Below are positions 8,663 through 16,288 of a DNA stretch of 64,000 nt, one piece after another. The position numbers were made by a program, and so were the translations under genes. The notes below the pieces were generated by a model. That model did no database searches. It was not told the DNA's origin and saw only the letters and a program-made list of their open reading frames with translations. How positions within the stretch are numbered: the stretch's first letter is position 1; every line of letters begins with the position of its first letter. Source of the DNA: PGYR01 sp034670025. Its GTDB lineage: Bacteria > Bacteroidota > Ignavibacteria > Kapaibacteriales > UBA2268. The stretch spans positions 62,001 to 126,000 of the forward strand of contig JAXMOE010000005.1 of assembly GCA_034670025.1 (NCBI GenBank), given 5' to 3'.

Positions 8663-9580
8663 ATGAACATGATAAAAAGATTTTCATTATTAGCTGCTTT
8701 AGTAGCAGTTATGTTCGCATTCAACGCTTGTGAAGAAGACACAGTAGGTCCTGGTGACGAAGAAACACCAAGCGCACCAATTAATCTAATGGCTACTTCA
8801 GCTGACGACAACACAGTACACTTAAAGTGGTCTGCACCTGGCGATTTGGACGCAACTATGTTTGATAGCTATACAGTTACTTACTACCCAGAAGGTACTG
8901 GATCTACAGACGCACCAACTATGGATGCAACAGAAGCTGATATGGCTTTCCCTGTAACAGGTTTAGATATGGACAAAGTTTACACTTTTGAAGTAGTTAC
9001 TAACTACACAAATGGTGAAACTTCTTCTATGGTTTCTATAAACTGGGCTCCTGCTATGAGATTTGATATGGTTGATGCAAATACTATTAAAGTATATGCT
9101 CACACTTCTTCTTTAGGTAGTGGTCTTAAGTTATATGACGACTTATTTGAAGAGCCAGAGTTAATGACTGTTGCTGATATTGCAATGTGGAACTTGGGCT
9201 TAGACACTAAAGTTGCAGGTACTGCAAAATTCGGTTCGGCTTCTATGTTAGATTACACAGGTGCTGCTACAGCGACTATGTCTGCTGAGTTATCTTCTGT
9301 ACTTTATCCAGCTGATGGATTAAACGATAGATTCGAATCTGAGTCATTAGATATGAATACATTCTCTCAAAGAGTAGAAGACTTATCAACTGCTTCATCT
9401 GGTTCAAAAGCTGGTGTAGTTATGTATGCTAGAGTTCCTAATGCTGACACTTACAACTATGCAAAATTATTTGTGAAATCAGTTGGTGGATCATTTGTTC
9501 AAGGTACAGCTCCAGATCAGTTCGTTGAAGTAACTATCTCTTACCAAGCTAACGCTGGTTTCCCTTACGCTAAGAAATAA
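8663..9580 (+). CDS. Secreted lipoprotein with a fibronectin type III domain
   Basis: A 305-residue lipoprotein. The signal peptide ends in a lipobox (AFNAC), so Cys22 is the likely lipidated residue, followed by an acidic Glu/Asp linker. Residues about 36-128 form a fibronectin type III domain (PSAPINLMATSADDNTVHLKWSAP... TYTFEVVTNY). The remainder is Ser/Thr/Met-rich with no family I recognise. A strong Shine-Dalgarno (GGAGG) sits about 10 bases before the ATG, unusual for this window where such sites are mostly weak, and suggests high expression. It is first in a three-gene unit that ends at the terminator near 10523-10554. Confidence 0.75.
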   Translation: MNMIKRFSLLAALVAVMFAFNACEEDTVGPGDEETPSAPINLMATSADDNTVHLKWSAPGDLDATMFDSYTVTYYPEGTGSTDAPTMDATEADMAFPVTGLDMDKVYTFEVVTNYTNGETSSMVSINWAPAMRFDMVDANTIKVYAHTSSLGSGLKLYDDLFEEPELMTVADIAMWNLGLDTKVAGTAKFGSASMLDYTGAATATMSAELSSVLYPADGLNDRFESESLDMNTFSQRVEDLSTASSGSKAGVVMYARVPNADTYNYAKLFVKSVGGSFVQGTAPDQFVEVTISYQANAGFPYAKK

Positions 9581-9600
9581 TAATAAATAGGTAAAAGAAA

Positions 9601-9948
9601 ATGAAAAAATTATTCGTAGCAATGTTGATATCAGTATCTTTGGTTGGTCTTGCACTGACTCAAGTTGATATCAATGCACAATCGGGAATCACTGGGAAGA
9701 CAGTTAGTTTGTCTTCAGAAGTGATTAGCACAAACGAGAACGTAGATGCAAAAAGAGCTAAAGAATTGTATTCAGCAGGGCAACCGCTTGTATTCAATTC
9801 TAACGGAAAGCTTTATTACGTACTTAATGCAGCTGGTAACATAGATGCAAAAAACTTAGTTCGTAACGCAGGAAAACAAGTAACCATAGAAGGTAATGTA
9901 AAAACTTCTAATGGTGTAAGTTATATAATCGCAACATCATACAAGTAA
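9601..9948 (+). CDS. Small secreted protein, paralogous to the next lipoprotein's C-terminal domain
   Basis: A 115-residue protein with a signal peptide (MKKLFVAMLISVSLVGLALT). The mature part of about 85 residues aligns by eye with residues 92-175 of the next gene product. Shared elements are TGK(T/V)V, AKEL/VKEL, AGQ, YYVLNAAGNIDAKNLVR versus YMVYNAAGNYDWKNLAR, and a final (I)IATSY/ILATDI. It is probably a small beta-rich domain; I cannot name the family. The gap to the next gene is 10 bases, so the two are co-translated. Confidence 0.75.
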   Translation: MKKLFVAMLISVSLVGLALTQVDINAQSGITGKTVSLSSEVISTNENVDAKRAKELYSAGQPLVFNSNGKLYYVLNAAGNIDAKNLVRNAGKQVTIEGNVKTSNGVSYIIATSYK

Positions 9949-9958
9949 GGAGTAGAAG

Positions 9959-10492
9959 ATGAAAAATATACTATTAGTACTATTGCTATCTGGTTTACTA
10001 CTAGCTTGCGGTGGAAACGAAGACAAAGACGAGCCAGAAAAATCTCTATCTGAGCAAGTTGAAGATGCAGCAAATGACGTGGCAGAAGGTGCTGAAGAAG
10101 CAGCCAATGACGTTGCTGAGGGTGTTGAAGAAGCAGCAAACGACGTAGCAGAAGGTGCTGAAAATGCAGCAGACAAAGTAAAAGAAAAAGTTGGCGATGC
10201 AACTACTGGTTTCACTAAAGGTGGATGGACTGGTAAAGTTGTAAAACTGACTGATGCTATTACTGGAAACTACGAAGCGTTGAACGCAAGTAGAGTTAAA
10301 GAATTAGTTATGGCTGGCCAATATGTTGGCTTCCTTTCTGATGGTCAATTCTATATGGTTTACAACGCTGCTGGTAACTACGATTGGAAAAACTTAGCAC
10401 GTGTTGCTGGTCAAGAATCAGTTAACATTCAGGGTAAAGTTAAGAAAGTTGGCGGAATGTCAATCATCTTAGCAACTGATATTGCTAGCTAA
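9959..10492 (+). CDS. Lipoprotein with 11-residue helical repeats and a C-terminal domain shared with its neighbour
   Basis: A 177-residue lipoprotein with lipobox LLAC (Cys17). Residues about 34-77 are four tandem 11-residue units, AEEAANDVAEG and close variants, giving an amphipathic helix rich in Ala/Glu/Asp like LEA or apolipoprotein 11-mers. Residues 92-175 are the same domain as in the preceding gene (YNAAGNYDWKNLARVAGQ). An AAGGAG ribosome site is present. A role as an envelope spacer or membrane- or peptidoglycan-lying helix is possible, but nothing in the sequence proves it. A terminator follows. Confidence 0.78.
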   Translation: MKNILLVLLLSGLLLACGGNEDKDEPEKSLSEQVEDAANDVAEGAEEAANDVAEGVEEAANDVAEGAENAADKVKEKVGDATTGFTKGGWTGKVVKLTDAITGNYEALNASRVKELVMAGQYVGFLSDGQFYMVYNAAGNYDWKNLARVAGQESVNIQGKVKKVGGMSIILATDIAS

Positions 10493-10521
10493 TTCGTGGT
10501 AATCTTAATAGATTATTCTAT

Positions 10522-10554
10522 GAGCCACTCTATAATTTAGAGTGGCTTTTTTTT
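10522..10554 (+). terminator. Rho-independent terminator of the small envelope operon
   Basis: GAGCCACTCT pairs perfectly with AGAGTGGCT around a short AT loop and is followed by eight T residues. The stop codon of the convergent membrane-protein gene (10530-10532) lies inside the stem, so the last codons of that gene double as this terminator. Confidence 0.9.
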
Positions 10555-11795
10555 GTCTTATTTTTAATAAATGCCGATACGAAAAACAAGCCCACCCACT
10601 GCAAAAAACCAACTACTTTAGGGACTAACTCCGAGTGAGCCGGGAACAAGTTTAAATACGGAAAGCTATTTCCCAAAGGTACAAGTACCATATCAGTGGC
10701 AATAACCGAGCTTGGATAATCAGGCACAATAAATAGCAATCGCTGAGCAAAGAATTGAGCTGCTATTATCACTACAAACAAAAGCTTGTAGCTTTGTTCC
10801 ATCTTGGATTTGTCTATCACATTAGCAATCATTGCATAGACCACTGGGAATCCCCAGTAAGCCAATCTTTCTGTGTCAGCACCACCAACAAAAGACAATA
10901 CAATGACAATCAGTAAGAAATTACTCATCACTGGGTTAGATTTTATGAACTGCTTGGCTTCATTTCTGAATAGAATAGGAATAAAAAGCACGGCACCATA
11001 GCTCACAATCCATGAGTGAAGGTAAGTGAAAAATGCCTTCGTGTAAAGCCCACTAATGGCTGCATTATAAAACTTGTACGAGTTAGTTGGCTCTACTAAA
11101 AATCTTATGAAAAATGTAACGACAAGAAACACTAATAGTGGAATAAACACACCAGTTCTAACTAATCTTCTGTTCGATTTCCAATTTGCCTTAGTCGCCT
11201 TAATATCAAATGCAGAAACCCCGAAAGATTTGAGCAACAATAGTAGAGCGGGGATAACAGCAATCTCCCGAACGAATATACCAACTAAAGTTAGCACTGA
11301 AATCGCTGCAATATCCCTCTTGCTAATTCCATCTTTTAGCAATACAAATAGTGATGACAGGATAATAGTGATAGCAAGTGAATCCACTTGAACAGGATAG
11401 AAGCTACCGAATCGGAAGAAATTATGCCATTGGGTAATAAACAAAAATGTCAGAAAATAAATTATCCACTTCTTGTTAGTGAATCGTGTTAGGAGCAGTG
11501 CCAACAACACAGCATTAAGAATACTGAACAGCCAGTTGATAATAAGAAAGCCCTGAGTAGTATCATTTGGACTGAAAATAGATGCCAGAAAAGGAACACC
11601 AATTCGATACACAAACGGTGCTTTTGTAGAGACAGTCTCTCCATCAATAAAATCGTCAGCAATTTGGGTGTATTTTACACCATCCCAACCGAGACCATCG
11701 TTATAACTGATTTGCGGTTGGACAATATGAGATAAAAGTATAGTAACAACAGAAACGATTAGAGCAAAAAACACAAAACCGAAATTCTTCTTCAT
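10530..11795 (-). CDS. Polytopic membrane protein, possible GT-C-type glycosyltransferase
   Basis: A 421-residue integral membrane protein with about nine to ten hydrophobic segments. The first loop after TM1 has an acidic motif (NDGLGWDGVKYTQIADDF) followed by FVYRIGVPFLAS, an arrangement seen in GT-C polyprenyl-phosphate-sugar transferases and related exporters, where the loop acid is catalytic. This is a resemblance only, and no full family signature is visible. It lies just downstream of the nucleotide-sugar dehydrogenase on the same strand (33-base gap), supporting a role in surface glycan synthesis. The C terminus is basic (KNKTKKSHSKL) and overlaps the terminator of the convergent operon. 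Confidence 0.6.
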   Translation of the reverse strand: MKKNFGFVFFALIVSVVTILLSHIVQPQISYNDGLGWDGVKYTQIADDFIDGETVSTKAPFVYRIGVPFLASIFSPNDTTQGFLIINWLFSILNAVLLALLLTRFTNKKWIIYFLTFLFITQWHNFFRFGSFYPVQVDSLAITIILSSLFVLLKDGISKRDIAAISVLTLVGIFVREIAVIPALLLLLKSFGVSAFDIKATKANWKSNRRLVRTGVFIPLLVFLVVTFFIRFLVEPTNSYKFYNAAISGLYTKAFFTYLHSWIVSYGAVLFIPILFRNEAKQFIKSNPVMSNFLLIVIVLSFVGGADTERLAYWGFPVVYAMIANVIDKSKMEQSYKLLFVVIIAAQFFAQRLLFIVPDYPSSVIATDMVLVPLGNSFPYLNLFPAHSELVPKVVGFLQWVGLFFVSAFIKNKTKKSHSKL

Positions 11796-11827
11796 CGCTC
11801 TACCCCTATTGTTTCTAAATTAAATTT

Positions 11828-13099
11828 CTATCTGCCAATACCCTTATAGGCAACACCACTACCTTCGAAACTATCCAAATCTAAGCAATTTTTGCCATCT
11901 ATCAGCACTTTCACGCCCATACTATTTAGCTTCGCAGATGTCAATTCTTTGAACTCCGAGTGGTCAGTAGCAATCACAACAGCAAATGAATCTTTTAGTG
12001 CGTCATCTAAACTACCTGCCGTTGACATATCTGGGAAGTATGGGTCATAGACGGTTAGCTCTGAACCACGCTTCTGCAATTCCTTAATCATTGTAGTCGA
12101 TGGGCTTTGTCTCAAATCACCAACATTCGCCTTGTAAGATAAACCAAGCAATGTTACTTTCGTACCCTTTATCGATTTGCTGAAGTCATTCAACTCTTCG
12201 GAAAGTAGATTGACAGTATAGTGCGGCATAGAGTTGTTTATCTCACGCGCCAACTTCAAGAACTTATGGTCAAAGCCACTTTGTTTTGCTCTCTCGATTA
12301 GGTAATACGGGTCAACAGGAATGCAATGCCCACCAACTCCACAGCTCGGATAGTGAGCCATAAATGCAAATGGCTTGTTCGCCGCGGCATCAATCACAGT
12401 CTTCAAATCAATATCCAAAACATCAAAAGACTTCGCCAGCTCATTCACGAATGCAATGTTTATATCACGGAAAGTATTTTCTATAATCTTTGTCGCTTCG
12501 GTAGTTTTCAAGCTTGGCATTTCATTTATTTCAGCAGAGATAAACTCACGATACAAATCAGCTATTACCGTAGTCGCACCCTTCGATGTAGATCCAATAT
12601 TCCTCGGAATATTATATACATTCCACTTCGGGTCACCTGGGTTTATTCGTTCTGGGCAGTGTGCCAAATCGAAGTCTGTTCCAGCTTTCATTCCAGTCTT
12701 TTCCTCAATCAAAGGAACTAATACCTCATCGCAAACACCGGGGTTAATCGTTGATTCAACGATAATAATATTCCCTTTCTCCAAGTGATTGCATATTTCA
12801 GATATTGCTGATTTGACAGGTGTCAAATCTGGCGTATAGTCATCCAACACTGGGGTAGGCACACACACGATAAACACATCTGTTGACTCTATATCATCAG
12901 AATTACTCGTTACACTTAGTGTAATTTCCTTCAAGTCTTTTTCGCACTGTTCATCATCTATCGGACTATTGCCAGCGGCAATGGCCTCCACCTTGCTTTT
13001 ATCTATGTCAAAACCAACAACATTGTGGTCTGTTAATTTTGTTATGGCTGCAGCCAGCGGCAAACCCACATAACCCAATCCTAATACTGATATTTTCAT
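11828..13099 (-). CDS. Nucleotide-sugar dehydrogenase (UDP-N-acetylhexosamine/UDP-glucose type)
   Basis: A 423-residue UDP-sugar 6-dehydrogenase, which oxidises the C6 hydroxyl to a carboxylate using two NAD+ to make uronic-acid donors for polysaccharides. The NAD-binding Rossmann start is ISVLGLGYVGLPLAAAI. The central domain ends in CGVGGHCIPVDPYYL, with catalytic Cys259, and the C-terminal UDP-binding domain has LLGLSYKANVGDLRQSP. GGHCIPVDPYYL is typical of the WecC/TviB branch (UDP-ManNAc or UDP-GlcNAc substrates) rather than glucose-specific Ugd. It is probably co-transcribed with the downstream membrane protein. Confidence 0.92.
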   Translation of the reverse strand: MKISVLGLGYVGLPLAAAITKLTDHNVVGFDIDKSKVEAIAAGNSPIDDEQCEKDLKEITLSVTSNSDDIESTDVFIVCVPTPVLDDYTPDLTPVKSAISEICNHLEKGNIIIVESTINPGVCDEVLVPLIEEKTGMKAGTDFDLAHCPERINPGDPKWNVYNIPRNIGSTSKGATTVIADLYREFISAEINEMPSLKTTEATKIIENTFRDINIAFVNELAKSFDVLDIDLKTVIDAAANKPFAFMAHYPSCGVGGHCIPVDPYYLIERAKQSGFDHKFLKLAREINNSMPHYTVNLLSEELNDFSKSIKGTKVTLLGLSYKANVGDLRQSPSTTMIKELQKRGSELTVYDPYFPDMSTAGSLDDALKDSFAVVIATDHSEFKELTSAKLNSMGVKVLIDGKNCLDLDSFEGSGVAYKGIGR

Positions 13100-13463
13100 T
13101 CTTATTTTCTTAATCTCATTTTTTGTTACTACTAAAATAAGTATAATTTGATAGAAAAAAGAAATCTATCTTTTTGTTGCTGTCCTCCGCTGGCGGTGGT
13201 GGATTCCGATAGAATATCGGAAGGCGGAGGTGGAATAAGTAAAGTTGCCTGAGTGATATGCTGAGCGACGCAGAAGTGCTTAGTCGATGGCATCTTAAAT
13301 ATGTATCACCTCGACTACACTCGGTGAACTTAAGTCCTCCTCAGTCAAAGCAAGCTCTGACAGCTCCTCCAAAGGAGCATAGGCGATCATGAGACGTATT
13401 CACTTCGAATACAATCTGTATAAACAATACGCCATTAAAATTTCTATTGTTCCCATCAATTTC
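13100..13463. repeat. Gene-free stretch built of dispersed GC-rich intergenic repeats
   Basis: About 360 bases with no credible ORF. 13184-13230 is a hairpin in which CCTCCGC pairs with GCGGAGG, enclosing TTCCGATA/TATCGGAA. 13310-13330 (CTCGACTACACTCGGTGA) and 13373-13400 (CTCCTCCAAAGGAGCATAGG) recur in variant form at 47840-47860 and 48096-48127. It is locally GC-richer than the flanking genes, as expected for REP-like mobile repeats. Confidence 0.6.
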
Positions 13464-13594
13464 ACAAATTCACATAAATTAATTGATATACGTAAATTAA
13501 TTATTAATTTACAGATTAAACCTATCGGTTTAGTTATATAAAACAAAACAAAGTCTAGAACGCATACTCAGGCAGATATGAAAAGAGAATTTAT
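13464..13594 (+). repeat. Direct repeat copy 1: duplicated mlaD promoter and 5' end
   Basis: These 131 bases align without gaps to 16158-16288, with about 113 identical positions by eye (the first 97 bases about 90% identical). Copy 2 is the promoter and first codons of the mlaD-like gene. In copy 1 the position of the mlaD start codon reads ACT, but the codons for KREFI remain and run to TAA at 13614. Copy 1 is therefore a decayed duplicate. The two copies bound the two-gene cassette 13662-15986. Confidence 0.85.
13517..13532. promoter_or_regulatory. Inverted repeat TAAACC-N4-GGTTTA in repeat copy 1
   Basis: TAAACCTATCGGTTTA has perfect six-base arms. The arms are conserved with copy 2 while two of the four spacer bases differ, which is what a protein-binding site under selection would show. 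Confidence 0.45.
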
Positions 13595-13616
13595 TAAGAC
13601 TTATATTGTTTTGTAA
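13566..13616 (+). pseudogene. Remnant of the mlaD 5' end
   Basis: Codons in register with the start of the mlaD-like gene read TQADMKREFIKTYIVL and then TAA, against MQSDKKREFIVGL in the intact gene. The start codon is lost. This is a vestige of the duplication that also produced the 131-bp repeat. An internal ATG could in principle start a 12-codon peptide, but nothing supports it. Confidence 0.6.
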
Positions 13617-13661
13617 TTTAATATATCCGATGTTTTTCAAATAGTAAAATAGAAGTATAAA

Positions 13662-15380
13662 ATGATTATTAAGTTTCTAGTTGGTTTATTTCTTATTAGT
13701 TCCTTTGCATTCAGTCAAAGTGATTGGAAACCAATTGATATTGATAGAAAAATCAATAATATCCATTCATTTGGGGAAGATACTGTTTATGCAGGAGCTC
13801 AAAATGAAGGTAAACATGAGTTGTATAGATCAACCGATAAAGGCATTAACTGGGAAATGATGTATCAGTCGAAGGGGATTTATGAGGAGACTGAATATGG
13901 AGCTTTATTAAACATAGAACAATACATAACTCATAATCCTAAATATCATTATATGACAATGTGGGAACATGAAGTTATACGTATAAGTAGCGATAGTGGT
14001 AGAACATTTACCAATGTTTTTTTTAATGATGACTATAATGATAACTCATTTATTACTAATTTAGCTATGTATGATTCAATGAGAGGTATAGCAATATCAT
14101 CAAATCAAAATATATATACTACTACCAATGGATGGAAAACTTTTGATACTACAAGTAGAGATTATAATTATGGATATAAAGAATCAAATTATTTTATTAA
14201 TGAAAATGAAGTTTTATTGCAAAGATATGGTGGTCTAATTGAAGCTTTTAATATCTTAACTAAAAAAGGCAGGGTGATATATGATGAAGATGAAAATAGT
14301 CAAGACATCCATGATATAGAAGAGTTTTGTATAATTGATGATAACTTTATTTATGGTGCAGGATATGAAAGTAATGGTGTAGGCGATCAAAGGATTGATG
14401 TTATATTAAAATCTGCTGACTTTGGTAAGAGCTGGGAAAAAATTTATTATCAAGAGAACGAACCAATATTCGGATTGAAAACAATTGATTTTTATGATAG
14501 GAACAATGGTGTTGCAGTCGGATTTCTGAAAATATTGATTACTAATGATGGAGGGAAAACTTGGAAAGTTGACGATGTACCTCCTGAGATGGGTACTTAC
14601 CAAATAATCAATTCTGTAGAATGGGTTGGGAAAACACCAATTATTGGTACTTTTAACGATGGTATGTTTAGATACGAAGGAGATTATTTTGATTTTGACC
14701 GACAAGAACCTAAAGAATTTTACTTTACAAGGAGCAGTGAGACTAATTACTGTTATAACTCTGAACCCATCGAATTAGATATAATGATGCCAAAAGGTGG
14801 TAATTATGATGGAACAGGAATTGAAAATAACTTATTTAACCCTAGTGTAGCTGGAAGTGGGAGTCACCAAATAAGTTATTCTTATATAAATGAAGAAGAT
14901 TTGTATAAAGATACTACTATAACAATTGAAGTATATAATGAAATAGCTATCCCAGAAATAGAGCAAACCATGGACACCTTGTACACTCAATATGATGTAG
15001 TTGAATGGTATAGAAGTGGTAATAGAGATAGTGTCATAAAAACTAGTAATCAATTTATTCCTAAAATCGAAGGGGAATATGTAGCAAGATATATAGATGA
15101 TAATTTATGCTATTCAGACTTTAGTGAAGAGTACATTTATAGTATAACTTCAATAAATAACCAAAATAACATTAAAGCATATATAGAAAATAATCAATTC
15201 ACTCTCTCAAATGACATATATGAGGTTACTAATAAAATAAAACTATATACAATAGATGGTAGATTGATAAATACTTTTGAACCAAATTATACGACTAATT
15301 TTAGTCATTTGAGTAAAGGGGCTTATTTTGTAATAGTTGAAACTTTAAACAAAAATTTTGTGATAAGTTTTATAAAGTAA
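13662..15380 (+). CDS. Secreted T9SS cargo protein with BNR/Asp-box propeller
   Basis: A 572-residue secreted protein with a signal peptide (MIIKFLVGLFLISSFAFSQ). Asp-box (BNR) motifs of the form SxDxGxxW recur: STDKGINW, SSDSGRTF, SADFGKSW, TNDGGKTW. They imply a sialidase-like beta-propeller over residues 20-350, without the catalytic residues being evident. An Ig/PKD-like stretch (SEPIELDIMMPKGG... TDTITIEV-like) follows. The last ~65 residues are a type A T9SS sorting domain (KIKLYTIDGRLINTF... LSKGAYFVIVETLNKNFVISFIK). The protein is expected to be exported across the outer membrane and surface-attached or released. The gene is AT-richer than its neighbours and lies in the cassette bounded by the 131-bp repeats. 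Confidence 0.82.
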   Translation: MIIKFLVGLFLISSFAFSQSDWKPIDIDRKINNIHSFGEDTVYAGAQNEGKHELYRSTDKGINWEMMYQSKGIYEETEYGALLNIEQYITHNPKYHYMTMWEHEVIRISSDSGRTFTNVFFNDDYNDNSFITNLAMYDSMRGIAISSNQNIYTTTNGWKTFDTTSRDYNYGYKESNYFINENEVLLQRYGGLIEAFNILTKKGRVIYDEDENSQDIHDIEEFCIIDDNFIYGAGYESNGVGDQRIDVILKSADFGKSWEKIYYQENEPIFGLKTIDFYDRNNGVAVGFLKILITNDGGKTWKVDDVPPEMGTYQIINSVEWVGKTPIIGTFNDGMFRYEGDYFDFDRQEPKEFYFTRSSETNYCYNSEPIELDIMMPKGGNYDGTGIENNLFNPSVAGSGSHQISYSYINEEDLYKDTTITIEVYNEIAIPEIEQTMDTLYTQYDVVEWYRSGNRDSVIKTSNQFIPKIEGEYVARYIDDNLCYSDFSEEYIYSITSINNQNNIKAYIENNQFTLSNDIYEVTNKIKLYTIDGRLINTFEPNYTTNFSHLSKGAYFVIVETLNKNFVISFIK

Positions 15381-15443
15381 AGCAAAAACATTAAAATATC
15401 CATATGATTGGTTACTAAAGAATCGATTAAATATGAATGAATC

Positions 15444-15986
15444 ATGAAAAAGAACCTAATAGTTATAATGACATTATTAATTTCAACATCTTTATTTAAT
15501 AGCTGTTATAATTCAACAAAGTATGATTTGACAATAGACAAAGAGCCATATTTTGGGAATGAGTTGAGGTTAGATGGTTATTATTATTCTCAATATAATG
15601 GCAATGAAAATGAAAAATACACCCAAATATTGTTTTTTTATAGGAATGGGGTAATTTTTGATGGTGCAATCTTTTCAAAAGATAATTTTGACAGTATAGA
15701 ACAATATTTTATCGACAATGAGCATGTAAAATTTACTGATCGTGATTGGCGTTGGAGTACATTCAAAGTTAATAAGGATAGTTTAGTTTATGAGAGGTGG
15801 AATCCTCCTAAAGTTTCTCAAGGACCAGAGCCAATATTATACTTTTGTGAAATAATAAACGATACTACTTTTAAGGTTTATAAAGAAAAGCTTTATACTC
15901 AAAAAGAATTCGATAAAGTAAACTTCACTTTTCACTTTAGAAAGTTTGACCATAAACCAGACAGCACAAATAGTTTTATAGATTGA
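15444..15986 (+). CDS. Small lipoprotein of unknown function
   Basis: A 180-residue protein with a lipoprotein signal peptide (TLLISTSLFNSC, Cys21). The mature part is rich in Tyr, Asp and Asn, with an FYRNGVIFDGAIF segment that suggests a beta-rich fold. I do not recognise a family. It follows the T9SS cargo gene by 63 bases, has similar AT-rich composition, and belongs to the same repeat-bounded cassette. Confidence 0.65.
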   Translation: MKKNLIVIMTLLISTSLFNSCYNSTKYDLTIDKEPYFGNELRLDGYYYSQYNGNENEKYTQILFFYRNGVIFDGAIFSKDNFDSIEQYFIDNEHVKFTDRDWRWSTFKVNKDSLVYERWNPPKVSQGPEPILYFCEIINDTTFKVYKEKLYTQKEFDKVNFTFHFRKFDHKPDSTNSFID

Positions 15987-16157
15987 AGAAGCTACTGTCA
16001 TTCTGAAAAATTGCTAAGCAATTTAGAAGAATCCATGCTTAAGTTAACTAAGAGCTAATGGCTTACTAAAACAATTTTGGTTTAGGTAGGAATGGACTCT
16101 TCAGATTCCTCGGAATCCTCAGAGTGACGAAGTGAGTTATGTCCCCCCTCCAAAATT
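15987..16157. repeat. Dispersed intergenic repeat stretch upstream of mlaD
   Basis: Contains CTGTCATTCTGAA...AGAATCCATG and GACTCTTCAGATTCCTCGGAATCCTCAGAGTGACG-like text, the roughly inverted, hairpin-forming GTCATTCTGA/AGAATC type of repeat found between genes in many bacterial genomes. No ORF on the plus strand; the minus-strand ORF that enters here is an antisense shadow of mlaD. Confidence 0.5.
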
Positions 16158-16288
16158 ACAAATTCACTTAAATTAAAGGATAAACGTAAATAAATTATTA
16201 ATTTGCAGATTAAACCAATTGGTTTAGTGATATAAAACAAAACAAAGTCAAGAAAACTTATGCAATCAGATAAGAAAAGAGAATTTAT
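16158..16288 (+). repeat. Direct repeat copy 2: intact mlaD promoter and start
   Basis: Pairs with 13464-13594 without gaps. It holds the mlaD start codon at 16260 and the upstream AT-rich control region. Differences from copy 1 concentrate around the start codon. Confidence 0.85.
16211..16226. promoter_or_regulatory. Perfect 16-bp palindrome upstream of mlaD
   Basis: TAAACCAATTGGTTTA is a perfect palindrome 34 bases before the mlaD ATG. The arms TAAACC/GGTTTA also survive in repeat copy 1. It is likely an operator for a dimeric regulator; the regulator is not identified. Confidence 0.5.

Noticed and set aside
9921..10215. Two overlapping minus-strand ORFs with repetitive Ala/Ser or Leu/His products
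   Set aside because: They are the reverse reading of the 11-residue repeats in the lipoprotein gene. The plus-strand gene has a lipobox, ribosome site and a domain shared with its neighbour.
13150..13175. Hairpin GATAGA/TCTATC followed by T5 after the sugar dehydrogenase start
   Set aside because: No plus-strand gene ends upstream of it and the stem is short, so there is no basis to call a terminator.
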